From: Stentor coeruleus
Taxonomy: Eukaryota; Ciliophora; Heterotrichea; Heterotrichida; Stentoridae
Reading direction: 5' to 3'
Length of the DNA: 42,415 bases
Assembly: GCA_001970955.1 (NCBI GenBank)
Contig: MPUH01000633.1
Location: 1 to 42,415, forward strand
Part shown: piece by piece, positions 1-9,182 of the stretch
Layout: each line of letters starts with the position of its first letter
Numbering within the stretch: position 1 is the stretch's first letter
Program-made: the position numbers and the translations under genes
Notes under the pieces: model-generated
The model's database searches: none
What the model was told of the DNA's origin: nothing
The model's input: the letters and a program-made list of their open reading frames with translations, nothing else

Positions 1-187
1 ATAATATTTAGTTTTCAAAAAATCAAACAAATTACAGAAAAATACTTTATCAATACAAAATACTTCGTTTAAAATACTATAATATTATAGAGAAACTATT
101 ATTTGGATTATGTTTATTCATACATAATAATTTTATTTGTAATGCATTGATTAATATGAATCTTCATTATAAATTCTCTTATTAAAA

Positions 188-2219
188 CTAAATATCTTTC
201 TTATCTAAAAAACTCTTTTCAACAACACATTCTTTCATCATATCAAAACTAATCATTATCATTTTCAAGTCTTCATCCTCAATACTAAAATCTCTAAGAT
301 TCTTTATAAAAATATCTCTATACAAAAAATAATCTTCTTCTTTAATATTCAGTCCATAATGGCTTTCTTCAATCTCTTTTTTAAACTGCAGATCTATATC
401 TAAACAAAAAAGTCTCAAAACAGCATTTGAAAACTTGTTCATGTTTTTTCTAGTAAATTCTTTAAAATATCTTCTAAGTGAGCTTTGAAGAATTTCTTCA
501 TTAACTTTATAAGAAAATTCTTTCCAAAAACACATAGGTGAGTATTTTTCCAAAGGCTTGCAATAGTTTTTGCTTTGGATTTTAGTTTTAAAATTCAGTT
601 TCTCATAAGACTTAACACTTTCCTCAAGATGCCTAGCATGATCTTTCGAATTAGCAAAAGTAGTTTTATGCTGCAGGATCTGAAAAGAATTCCTAGCTTT
701 AATTTTCTCAATGGGCTTAATTAAAACAGTATTTTTCTTTAAATTTTTTTCTTTTTCAATCATTTTATACATAGGTATCCTTATATTTTTAGATATAACT
801 TTGCTTTTATTTATACTTTCTTCTTTAACAGGTGGTAAAATTATTTGTACTTTGTTTTTATTTCCTACAAATATTAAAGAATCATTATTTGAATCAGATT
901 CTATTTTATTATGCAAAACTGATGTAGATTGACTTGTTAAAATTTTAGGTTTTTTATAATTATTGATAATTGTTGGACTTTGAAGAATCGGCGTAATAGA
1001 ATTTTCTGTTTGTGGCTGATGATCAATAATTATATTTGATTCAGAACATTTAATCGCTTTAATTTTAAGTAAAAGCCATCCTTTAGTTTTATCTTTTATA
1101 TACAAAGCTTGAACTTCTTCAACTTCTTTATGGAGTTTGTGTTTAAAATCTCGAGAAAGGTATCCAATAAGAGTATGAGTCATTGATTCGATTTCAGGAA
1201 TTGGGATTTTTACAGTGTATATTGTTAGGAATTTTGTATTCATTGGGTCTATTTCGTATTTGTTATTGAAATCTTCTTCTGTTATTGATTCAGCTGCTGT
1301 TGAGTTTTCAATTGTCGTTAGCTTTTTGGTTAAGTTACTTTTATCTATACAGCTGAAAGTTTGAGCTTCAAAAAATGAGTTTTCAACAACGTGAAAATCT
1401 AAGAAATCTGACTCGATATCATCTCGAACACAATTATTAAAAAAATTCACATCAGTTTCTGATCTATTAAGGTTTTTACCCTTAAACTTAAGTGAAAATC
1501 TTCTCTTATAAAGGTTTTTATCGTTTTCCCCATGACTAGTTTTTTGCAAGATGTAAGACTTTGACGCAGAATTTTTTATTGAATGATGCATAAGTACTGT
1601 TGGAATACCTTTAGAAGGGTTAATAAAAGCTTGATAAACCCCAAACTTTTCCTCATTTTCATCCATAAACTCTTTTGCGGTCTCTCTACTATTAAAAAAC
1701 CTGATTTTCCCATCAAAAGTTTTAAAAACACATACAGGATATTCCCCTTTATCTTCAAGTCCATTGAAAAATTCACTTATAGCACTTAGCCCGCTTGTAA
1801 TTTCTAGGTTTTCTGTTGTTTTCAGTAAGAATTCTAAATTTTCATTGTAATAGTAAGTTGTAGGAAGTTTAAGAGAAACTTTTGTTTTTTTAAGTGAATA
1901 GAGTAATGGGAATATATCAAAATTGTGTGTTGTGAGGATGTTTGTTGGGATTGCGTTNAACTTTTGTTTTTTTAAGTGAATAGAGTAATGGGAATATATC
2001 AAAATTGTGTGTTGTGAGGATGTTTGTTGGGATTGCGTTACTGATTTGCATATATCGTTTTTCCTGGCACTTTTCTACTTTTGTGTTAATAAACTGTCTG
2101 TACTTGGAGTGATAGTTTTTTAAGTTCTGTTTAGATTTAGCTAAATTCACTGCTGCCGTATAATCATGCAAAGCTTTTTTAAACTCGCTAATAGTAAAGT
2201 TTGACTGCTGACTAGACAT
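188..2219 (-). CDS. Unrecognised protein, about 649 aa, interrupted by an assembly artefact
   Basis: I do not recognise this protein. The ATG is at 2219-2217 and the stop is TAG at 188-190. As assembled the frame breaks at an N (1958) flanked by two identical 81-bp copies. Removing one copy plus the N (82 nt) leaves 1950 nt, exactly 650 codons, which supports one continuous gene. The N-terminal 60 residues are helical and charged. A compact-looking middle part includes FDGKIRFFNSRETAKEFMDE, and the second half is lysine-, serine- and asparagine-rich and probably partly disordered. I see no membrane segment or catalytic motif. Its 5' side faces the 3' side of the kinase gene at 2689-4044, which lies on the same strand. 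The reading frame is secure; the function is unknown. Confidence 0.8.
1877..2039. repeat. Duplicated contig overlap around a single N (81 bp x2)
   Basis: Positions 1877-1957 and 1959-2039 are identical by eye and are separated by one N at 1958. The 82-nt offset is not a multiple of three, so it breaks the gene running through it. Two other Ns in the window have the same structure. The simplest reading is a scaffolder placing one N between contig ends that overlap but were not merged. Confidence 0.9.
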
Positions 2220-2688
2220 AGCAATAAATTGTAATAAAATGAAAAATCATATGAAACAACTAAAACTTCTAAGTTTAATCTTGTAAATCTCACTAGAATT
2301 AAATTATTTCTTCTATTAAAACTAAAGCCAGAAATTATTATCTTAATTAAATTATTAAAAAACATTTTATTATAGTTAATCAACATAATAATTTATCCTT
2401 TTAGTTTTATCAAATGTTTTAAATAGTTTATAAGATGAATTTAAAGCTAAAGCTTAGAGGTAGTTAGGTTAAAAGGGTTGCAACCTCGTCCGGTCTAGGT
2501 TTGAGAGCACTGCGACCTCTTTCATTCAACTGATTCAGGATAGTGTATCACTAGTTATCTTTAATATAAAAACTCTAATCCACTATTCTATAACCCGAAA
2601 CTAAAAATCTACATCAAGCCACATCTTTTTACTTTAATTTAATCCTAAACTAATAAACTATAAAATACTCCTTAACTTTATATAAATA
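2220..2688. other. Intergenic stretch with one GC-rich structured patch
   Basis: This is the gap of about 470 bases between two minus-strand genes. It is very AT-rich except for roughly 2456-2520, which is listed separately. I see no convincing ORF, tRNA or repeat in the rest. Confidence 0.6.
2456..2520. ncRNA. Possible small structured RNA or regulatory element
   Basis: This 65-nt patch is distinctly GC-richer than the surrounding intergenic DNA. Its ends pair: AGAGGT at 2456-2461 against ACCTCT at 2515-2520. Inside is a perfect 10-nt palindrome, GGTTGCAACC, at 2476-2485. It was tested as a tRNA on both strands: there is no proper T-arm next to the 3' acceptor strand and no clear B box. It could be a small Pol III transcript, a snoRNA-like RNA, a terminator or a protein-binding site. 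The strand is unknown. Confidence 0.2.
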
Positions 2689-4044
2689 TTAATAAACAAT
2701 ATCATAAAGGAGTTTTCCCTGATCAAAAACCTTCATAACATCTTCAAACGTAAAACTAATTTTCCTAGCATACTCTTTCAAATCCCTCTTACGTTTCCCT
2801 TCAATAATATAAATCATCTTCAAAAACTCATCCATAGACAACCTCCCACACTGCGTAATATCCATATTATTATAAGCTTTCCAAAGCTTTTCTTCATTAA
2901 GATGCTGTTTAGCACATAATGTTCCTCTAAGTATTTTTTTGCAATTAAACATAATCGTCTTATCTGCAATATTAAAAGAACAACCTAATATATTTTCGAA
3001 TTCATTTAAGCTTATAAAATTCTGTTCTATTTTTTCAATTCTAACAGCAGCTGTTTTTATATCATAATAATTAAGACTGTTTAACATATGATTTGTCATT
3101 TTTGCAATCAACTCTTCTTTTTGTGCATAATTTTGTAGATTATTTAATTGATATAGTTCCTCATTATCTTTGAACTGTTTAAGAAACCAAGGATGTTTAT
3201 AGGCTTCTTCCATAGAAATCCGACACCCAGCGCTTTTTGAAAGCAGCCGCTGTACCAGATCTCGTCCTTCAGGGCTAATTTTAGCCCAAATTTCATAATC
3301 ATAATGAACTTCAGAATGTAAAATCTTATGAATAATTAGATCTTCAGACTTTGCATTAAAAGGTAAAGTTCCACTTAAAAGAAAATACATAATAACCCCA
3401 ATGCTCCAATTATCACATTTTAAATCGTAACTCCCTTGAATTACTTCAGGAGCAACATAATATATAGTCCCAACCATATCTTTCATACCTTTCATCCATT
3501 TTCCAAGCTTATGTGATAAGCCAAAATCAATAAGTTTTAGTTTGGTGTTAGCTTTGCCTGATGAAAACAAAAAATTCTCAGGTTTAATATCCCGATGGCA
3601 AATACCTTTAGAGTGCAAATATCTTACAGCGCGAATCATTTGTTCGACGATCAATGCAGCATTTTTCTCACTATATCTAGCTGTTGAAGAAATTCTTGAT
3701 AATAAAGTTCCCCCGCTGCAGTACTGCATTACTATATAAAAGAAATTCCTATCTTGATATGTTTCGTATATTTTTATAACATTTGGATGATGTAATGCAC
3801 ATAAGATATCAACTTCACTACGTAGATGGTCAGTATTTCTAATAAAATCCTTGCTAATCTTTTTTATTGCAAATTGCCGATTTGGATCAGCGATTAAAGT
3901 TGCCCTTGTTACAGTCCCATAATGCCCAGACCCACAATACTCTTGCATATTATACACTTTTTTGATATCCATAGTAAATGTATACTCAGCCAAAGAATGA
4001 TCTTCTTTAATGTTGTGCTTATATTTAGTAGTACATGCACCCAT
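2689..4044 (-). CDS. Calcium-dependent protein kinase-like Ser/Thr kinase (CDPK/CaMK group)
   Basis: A 451-aa kinase. It begins MGAC, a good N-myristoylation signal with a nearby cysteine for palmitoylation, so membrane attachment is likely. The kinase domain spans about residues 32-288. It has the glycine loop GSGHYGTV (38-45), Lys61 in AIKK, Glu77, HRDIKPEN (150-157), DFG (173-175) and APE (198-200), so it should be active. The C-terminal 160 residues are arranged like a CDPK junction plus EF-hand region. The hands are degenerate: the best loop, DITQCGRLSMDE, lacks acidic residues at positions 3 and 5. Calcium control may therefore be weak or lost. The family is clear; the CDPK subclass is inferred from order and length. 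It ends with TAA at 2689-2691, and a gene on the other strand starts about 100 bases from its 5' end. Confidence 0.85.
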   Translation of the reverse strand: MGACTTKYKHNIKEDHSLAEYTFTMDIKKVYNMQEYCGSGHYGTVTRATLIADPNRQFAIKKISKDFIRNTDHLRSEVDILCALHHPNVIKIYETYQDRNFFYIVMQYCSGGTLLSRISSTARYSEKNAALIVEQMIRAVRYLHSKGICHRDIKPENFLFSSGKANTKLKLIDFGLSHKLGKWMKGMKDMVGTIYYVAPEVIQGSYDLKCDNWSIGVIMYFLLSGTLPFNAKSEDLIIHKILHSEVHYDYEIWAKISPEGRDLVQRLLSKSAGCRISMEEAYKHPWFLKQFKDNEELYQLNNLQNYAQKEELIAKMTNHMLNSLNYYDIKTAAVRIEKIEQNFISLNEFENILGCSFNIADKTIMFNCKKILRGTLCAKQHLNEEKLWKAYNNMDITQCGRLSMDEFLKMIYIIEGKRKRDLKEYARKISFTFEDVMKVFDQGKLLYDIVY

Positions 4045-4146
4045 AATAAATTTAATAGCTTTAACATTTCATATACATTGAAAAATTATTATAAAAATTA
4101 GAATCAGTTTTTATATTGATGATAACAACAACTTTTGCAAATAAAA

Positions 4147-4695
4147 ATGTTCAGAGTTCTTATAAGAGTGATGAGTGATTTGACTAAAACTGCTACGGGG
4201 TTGACACTAGTAAAAAGAGTAGAGCAGATTAGTAGTATGGATATCTTTACACTTGGAGAATGTAAAAATGAAATTTTATCTTTGAAAAACTCAGTGGATC
4301 CTGTTTTTCTGTCTGGGATTAAGGTTTCGCAGGAAGAATTGGATATGCTTGAGAAAGTTGCTTTTTGTTTTAAGGATAGTGAATTGTATGAAAGCTATGT
4401 TTCAATTGCGACGAGGAAAGATATTTGTCAGATTCTAAATTGCGATCCTTGGGAAGTGACAAAATTTGTCATTTTGTATAAATCGTTCAAAAGAGTTCAT
4501 GAGTATTTGATTGCAAGGATAAAGAGAGGTGAAACTTTGCCTAAAACCCAAGAGGAGATTAAAGCAATGCTACTTTCCGACCCTGAACCTAAGACTAAAA
4601 TGACGAGGTTTTTACAATATAAACCAAGGAAGTATTCGAAAAAACAGCAGAAATACGATTATAGGAAATCTGATAAGTTCAAATATAAGAAATAA
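4147..4695 (+). CDS. Small basic protein, weakly SRP54 M-domain-like
   Basis: An ORF of 182 aa from the ATG at 4147; the frame extends 12 nt further upstream only by a TTG at 4135. A second Met (residue 9, MSDLTKT) is another possible start. Residues about 90-125 (ATRKDICQILNC, then DPWEVTKFVILYKSFKRV) have the spacing and helix pattern of the SRP54/Ffh M-domain segment in which an Arg-containing turn is followed by a helix ending near a hydrophobic-basic stretch. No GTPase domain is present, so this is not a complete SRP54. The C-terminal 30 residues are very rich in Lys, Tyr and Arg, which would suit RNA or ribosome binding. A mitochondrial SRP-like or ribosome-associated role is speculation. 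It is divergent from the kinase gene (102 nt between starts) and convergent with BCD1. Confidence 0.7.
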   Translation: MFRVLIRVMSDLTKTATGLTLVKRVEQISSMDIFTLGECKNEILSLKNSVDPVFLSGIKVSQEELDMLEKVAFCFKDSELYESYVSIATRKDICQILNCDPWEVTKFVILYKSFKRVHEYLIARIKRGETLPKTQEEIKAMLLSDPEPKTKMTRFLQYKPRKYSKKQQKYDYRKSDKFKYKK

Positions 4696-5117
4696 TTTTT
4701 GAGAAAGTTGTGTAGGTTTAGGAAATGATAGTTTAAATGCAAAAAAAGAATCTGTTTATATATATGGGGAATTTAGATTTATTAAAAACACGAATTTATG
4801 ATTAGAAAAATATTGAATGAGGATTTAAGTTAGGATATACTAAGTTTTACTATAGAAAATGTATTTTATATAAGATTAGTAATTATTTTTGATAATAGTC
4901 ATTGTGTTAAAAAAATATTCTTTAGGTCTAAATAAATCAATTTGATTGCTTTAGGGAATAATAGGCAATCTTTTACTTCACTCCCTAAACATCACACAAA
5001 GCATCCAAAAAAAGCTCATCCAAAAGCCTATCTTACTTTAAAACCAATTAAACCCAACCCAAAACCCTTCCATATTCCTAAATAAAATCAATTACAACTC
5101 ATCTCTCTATCCTAACT
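4696..5117. other. Convergent intergenic stretch, no gene seen
   Basis: This is the 3' flank of two converging genes. The left part (about 4700-4870) is G-rich and C-poor on the plus strand, and the right part (about 4980-5117) is C-rich and G-poor. I see no ORF, RNA gene or repeat. Confidence 0.6.
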
Positions 5118-5852
5118 CTATACTAAAAAATATGCCAAATCTTCACTTCTCGCCAAATAAAACGTAGGGTACTCCACAACCTCAGCCATATCACTCAATT
5201 CTGGAAGTACCTTATCCAAACTTCTCCCTTTATCCAACTCCATAAACAAGCATTTCACATTCTCCCTAACTTTTTTTTTACCAATCAAATAAAAAACCCT
5301 TAATTCATCAACCACAACCTCATTATAATCCATAACATAAATTGGCATTTTCTTAAAACTCTCTAAAGCATTCTGAACCAAATCTTTCATCATCACATTT
5401 TCTTTATTCCCTGATGTTTCACATATTATTTCTTTTGACCCATATCCAAATTTCCATTCAATATGCCATATAATAACTTGTTCTGATTTATCATATAATG
5501 ATGTATTTTGTTGATGACGTTTCATTGCTTTTGGCATTAGTCTTAAATTGATTTTTTTGTTTTTACATTCGGTTATAAGGTATGAAAATCTTTTACGTGA
5601 ATCGTTTCGGGAGAGTTTTGTGACCATTTTATAGGATTTATCTGAATCACGGATGATGTTCATAAGGAAATTCATGTCTTTACGAAGTTTGTTTTCGGTA
5701 AAGTCTTTGAGTGGGATGAATTTTAAAGGCTTGGCTATTCCGGTGCAGCCGTAGACAATTTTGTGGGCTTTGACGCAGTCAGCGGAACAGGATCGGAATG
5801 AGCATTCTGGACATTTGTATTTAGAAGGCTTTTGACAGATGCAGCATTCCAT
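5118..5852 (-). CDS. BCD1: Box C/D snoRNA assembly protein BCD1 (HIT zinc finger, ZNHIT6 type)
   Basis: A 244-aa protein starting at an ATG and ending TAG. Residues 3-36 form a zf-HIT finger: C3-x2-C6, C14-x2-C17, C22, C26, H30 and C36, with the typical CPEC and HK spacing. After it comes a DFTENKLRKDMNFLMNI segment, then LRLMPKAMKRHQQNTSLYDK followed closely by IIWHIEWKF. This arrangement (leucine/proline/methionine stretch, conserved Asn, then a W..EW.F strand) is that of Bcd1/ZNHIT6. In other eukaryotes this factor is required in the nucleus for stability and assembly of box C/D snoRNPs, which guide rRNA 2'-O-methylation. The length is short compared with the human protein but close to compact protist forms. 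Family assignment is from motif recall, not from a search. Confidence 0.85.
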   Translation of the reverse strand: MECCICQKPSKYKCPECSFRSCSADCVKAHKIVYGCTGIAKPLKFIPLKDFTENKLRKDMNFLMNIIRDSDKSYKMVTKLSRNDSRKRFSYLITECKNKKINLRLMPKAMKRHQQNTSLYDKSEQVIIWHIEWKFGYGSKEIICETSGNKENVMMKDLVQNALESFKKMPIYVMDYNEVVVDELRVFYLIGKKKVRENVKCLFMELDKGRSLDKVLPELSDMAEVVEYPTFYLARSEDLAYFLV

Positions 5853-6520
5853 TTTATGTTTTCAAATAAAACCTATCCTAATCCATACCCTAATTCTTAT
5901 TCACTTAAAAAATTTACCTTCAAATTTTTACTTGGTTCTTAAAATATTGAAATTTAAAGTTTAGTATAATTGGCAGGTTTATAAAACATACTCACAACTT
6001 TGCTTTCTATTTTCTTCACATCAACCTTAGGCTCTTCAATTAATATTTTTTCTTTTATAGCCCCTTTATTCTCTTCCTTCTATTCCTTAGGGGCAAAACT
6101 TTAGCTTTTTTTCTCTTTCAAACTTTTACTCCTATTCTTTTGTATCCCTAAAAATATCATCAGTCTGCTTAGCATACTCAGAATTATGCTTCAATATTTT
6201 CTCAGTTTTAACTCCATCTGTATAATACTCATGATATTTCTAACTAAAAAGTGCCCAATGATTTTTGGTATCACATCTCTAAAATTTCTTATAACAATAC
6301 GATACCATATTCCATAATAACTAAAGCTAGGATTTATTATCAATTTTAGAAACAAAGATTTATTTTTATAATTATTAATAATTATTCACAATATCTAATC
6401 ATCCAAAATATTATCTCTATTCAATCATACTCTTCATATAAAAAATTTTATTATAACAACATAATAATAAAATCCATATTTTCATCTCTAATCTCACTAT
6501 CTATATTTAATTTAATATCC
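5853..6520. other. Intergenic region containing a decayed gene
   Basis: A 668-nt gap between BCD1 and the Rab gene, both on the minus strand. About half of it (5954-6308) is a coding-like relic listed separately. The rest (6309-6520) is low-complexity AT-rich sequence with nothing recognisable. Confidence 0.6.
5954..6308 (-). pseudogene. Decayed coding sequence with in-frame TAG/TAA stops and a frameshift
   Basis: Read on the minus strand from an ATG at 6308, the frame gives protein-like sequence such as DTKNHWALFS and KYHEYYTDGVKTEK, but it is broken by TAG after residue 9, again 12 codons later, and then by a TAG and a TAA near GEY-type charged sequence. Around 6100 the coding-like signal moves to another frame (KEENKGAIKEKILIEE, then FYKPANYTKL) and ends with TAA at 5954. 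The total of 355 nt is one more than a multiple of three, so a frameshift is required. No GT-AG segment of 15 or 16 nt removes the first two stops. A pseudogene is the likely explanation. I do not recognise the parent gene. Confidence 0.45.
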
Positions 6521-7126
6521 CTAACAGCATTTCTTAACTTGAGTATTACATTTCTCATTTATCTTCAAAGTTGTTGGTCTAATCACAAGTTCTTTAATCT
6601 CCCTCTTCATAGCCATCTTACTAACCTCCACAAAAGCATCTTGAATTCTCACATCATCCTTAGCCGAAGTTTCAATAAGCGGTAAATCATAATCTTTAGC
6701 CCACTGATTAGACTTAGCAATACTCACAACCCTATCTTTTTCTAAATCACATTTATTCCCCAATACTATAAAAGGAAATGTTTCAGGTTGTCTAGGTCCA
6801 CATTGATTTAGAAACTCTTGTTTCCAAGAAATTATACTATCAAAAGAGTTCTTTGAAGTTATATCATATACAAGAATACAAGCATCTGCCCCTCGATAAA
6901 AAGTTGCCCCAAGGCTTTGAAATCTTTCTTGTCCAGCTGTGTCCCAAACTTGTAGAGAAATGTGTTTTTCATCTATTATAATCTCTTTTGACATAAAATC
7001 AGCACCAATTGTCGCTTTGTAGTTTTGAGAAAATTCACTTTTAACAAACCGATTTAGAAGACTGGTTTTGCCAACATTAGAATCCCCTAATACAACGATT
7101 TTCAATTGTGAACGACTTTTTGCCAT
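6521..7126 (-). CDS. Rab7-like small GTPase
   Basis: A complete 201-aa Rab. All nucleotide-binding motifs are present: P-loop GDSNVGKTS (14-22), switch I YKATIGADF (36-44), WDTAGQERF (61-69), NKCDL (124-128) and ETSAK (152-156). The protein ends CC (200-201), the double-cysteine site for geranylgeranylation. The effector-loop sequence and the switch II continuation FQSLG resemble Rab7, which acts in late endosome, lysosome and vacuole fusion; in ciliates Rab7-type proteins also act on phagosomes. The subfamily is inferred, but membership of the Rab family is certain. It starts at an ATG 76 nt from the stop of the coiled-coil gene at 7203-8126 on the same strand, and ends TAG. Confidence 0.93.
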   Translation of the reverse strand: MAKSRSQLKIVVLGDSNVGKTSLLNRFVKSEFSQNYKATIGADFMSKEIIIDEKHISLQVWDTAGQERFQSLGATFYRGADACILVYDITSKNSFDSIISWKQEFLNQCGPRQPETFPFIVLGNKCDLEKDRVVSIAKSNQWAKDYDLPLIETSAKDDVRIQDAFVEVSKMAMKREIKELVIRPTTLKINEKCNTQVKKCC

Positions 7127-7202
7127 GATTAGAAGATATAATTTTAGATATAATAATAAGAAAAAGTTGATTATTTGAGAAGGTTTTTTGATATAAAGAT
7201 AT

Positions 7203-8126
7203 TTAGATGTTGTATTCGGTTAAAAGGGGGAAACCGATTTTGTTACGCATTTCTATGACGATGGTTTCTAGGATTTTGTTTCTCGTCATAAGTTTTTCGA
7301 TATCGTTTGAATCTTCGTTTTCATCGATAAGAGCTTTTTTTTCTTCCATTAGAACTTTGTTTAGTTTTGATAATACTGATATTTCTCTTTGGAGGTCTTC
7401 ATAGCTTTTGAAATCGTATTGGATTACCCCGTCAGAGTTTGTATTGTAGTCAGTTTGGGTGTAAGATGTGCTTATTTTGGATTTACGCTTAGCTTGAAGG
7501 TACTTGTTTTGTATGTGTTTTTCGATTTTGTCAGTGCTTGAAATCTCGTCATTAATAATATCTCCAAGTTTAGATAAAATCTTTGAAAATTTAGTAGGGT
7601 TTATAGTCATAAGTGTTTGAGTACATTTATTATGCTGATCTGAATAAATTTGTCTTAGTTTGGGGAAAATCTTACGGAAAATAGTGTTATAACCATTTTT
7701 CGCTCGAACTAAACAGTTTTTGTAAACATATGAATAATCAGACACAACTTGAATTAAACCTTCAAAATAATTAGAATATGAGGCAAAAAGTGCTTCTAAC
7801 GAATTTAAGTCTTTGATATCGAATTCTTGCATGGCAATTTCCTCCTTATCTAATTCATTATCCAACTCAGTAAGTCTTCTATCACTAACCCTCGGTTTTA
7901 CTATAAGACTTTTAAATTTTGGGCTTTTTCTTCCTATAGGCGAAATATCTCTTTTTTCTGGAGGTAGGAAAAAATTTTTCGCTAATGTTGATTTTTCTGT
8001 GTTATGCCTCATAGTTACATTTAGGTTACTAACAATATTTATCTCCTTGTTTTTATCTTGAAAAAATCTTTCTGATATGCTAGGAAGCTGGATGTTTTTA
8101 ACAGATTTGAACCTTCGGGGTTCCAT
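7203..8126 (-). CDS. Coiled-coil protein of unknown function, 307 aa
   Basis: Not recognised. The ATG is at 8126-8124 and the stop TAA is at 7203-7205. The first 85 residues are basic and rich in Ser and Pro (SPIGRKSPKFKS), as in disordered phosphorylation-prone tails. Residues about 90-200 are predicted to be helical. A coiled coil covers about 240-295 (SYEDLQREISVLSKLNKVLM and beyond). There is no membrane segment or enzyme motif. The short STSYTQTDYN element recalls docking-type peptides such as dynein light-chain sites (TQT), which is suggestive only. A structural role in the cytoskeleton or cortex is possible but not shown. Confidence 0.8.
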   Translation of the reverse strand: MEPRRFKSVKNIQLPSISERFFQDKNKEINIVSNLNVTMRHNTEKSTLAKNFFLPPEKRDISPIGRKSPKFKSLIVKPRVSDRRLTELDNELDKEEIAMQEFDIKDLNSLEALFASYSNYFEGLIQVVSDYSYVYKNCLVRAKNGYNTIFRKIFPKLRQIYSDQHNKCTQTLMTINPTKFSKILSKLGDIINDEISSTDKIEKHIQNKYLQAKRKSKISTSYTQTDYNTNSDGVIQYDFKSYEDLQREISVLSKLNKVLMEEKKALIDENEDSNDIEKLMTRNKILETIVIEMRNKIGFPLLTEYNI

Positions 8127-8401
8127 GATTTTTATAAATTTTCTAGCATTGATATGATATTCTTAGGAAGAGTAATAATGAGATTGAATTTTGAAAGGTA
8201 TTATTTTGCTTAAGTGATAAAATTTATATCATTTTTGTGAGAGAAAAATTATTTAATATAGAAGAAATTGTTTATAGATATAGTTGTAATTTTGTACTTT
8301 TAATATATGATTTGAATCTTAGTTAAGATATTAATAATTTTTAGGTTTATGTTATAATAGTTTTTATATTAAAATGATATGGAATATATCAACTACAAAA
8401 T

Positions 8402-8950
8402 ATGCTAACATCTGAACTGTATGATAAAAGTTTTGAAGATTTGCTCAAATCGTTGAAGGTAGAACGTAACAAGAAAATTAGACATGAAAAAATAATCCAA
8501 CGAATCGCCAAGCTCTCAACTCCAAAAAAGCAGCAATTAGATGGTGACGATGAAGATACTGTCGGTCCTGGAAGATATAACCCTAAAGACAATTTCCTTT
8601 CAACAAAAACTAATTCTCCTTCAGCTACAATTGGGAAATCAAACAGATTTAAACATTCTAAACTGTATCCTTTAAAACTTATCAAATCAAATAATTTTCC
8701 GCAAAATAATTTGAATAAAAGTTTAGGCCATTCTGAGACATTTTCTACACCAAGCTACTCATTCAAAGGAACTGGCCATGATCTAAAACTTGTGAATAAC
8801 CCAAATGTTCCTGGTGTTGGGAAATATTATTTAAGAAGTTATAGTAAATACAAGGCATATTCGTTTAACAAGTCTAAAAGAAACTTTGATTGGAAAAAAG
8901 ATATACAAGTTTTACAAAAACTTGTTGAGTTCGATAGAAAATACTCTTAG
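8402..8950 (+). CDS. SHIPPO / sperm-tail PG-rich repeat protein (ODF3/STPG-like)
   Basis: A 182-aa basic protein starting at an ATG and ending TAG. It carries two recognisable SHIPPO (STPG) cores: VGPGRYNP at residues 54-61 and PGVGKYY at 137-143. Each is followed by sequence with an aromatic-basic pattern (for example ATIGKSNRF and AYSFNKSKRNF). Such PG-x-G-x-Y repeats occur in proteins bound to axonemal or other stable microtubules, including microtubule inner proteins. In a ciliate a ciliary or cortical microtubule role is the natural inference. The N-terminal 50 residues are a charged helix. It is divergent from the coiled-coil gene (275 nt between starts) and convergent with the large gene at 9183-12376. 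Confidence 0.75.
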   Translation: MLTSELYDKSFEDLLKSLKVERNKKIRHEKIIQRIAKLSTPKKQQLDGDDEDTVGPGRYNPKDNFLSTKTNSPSATIGKSNRFKHSKLYPLKLIKSNNFPQNNLNKSLGHSETFSTPSYSFKGTGHDLKLVNNPNVPGVGKYYLRSYSKYKAYSFNKSKRNFDWKKDIQVLQKLVEFDRKYS

Positions 8951-9182
8951 TAATTATAAGATAATAATTTCTCATATCAGCTTCCACTAAATTTTTATAA
9001 ATCCAATAATTCTATAAAATAAAAACCAATCTTTGTAATTCATATAAACATCTTCATCCACACCTTTCCATATCCTTAAACCAACTCTAAAATTTCAAAT
9101 CAAATCCGAGAATCTCCTATAAAAATCTAATCCTTCAAAAATCCAAAAAAACTTAATCCCATAATATTACACATACTCTAAT

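Noticed and set aside
1..187. Telomere or chromosome end at the left edge
   Set aside because: No tandem G/C-rich telomeric repeat is visible, only AT-rich sequence. The right edge is the same.
2456..2520. tRNA-like gene on either strand
   Set aside because: The end pairing is good, but there is no T-arm beside the 3' acceptor strand, no proper B box, and the length is short. Kept only as a structured element.
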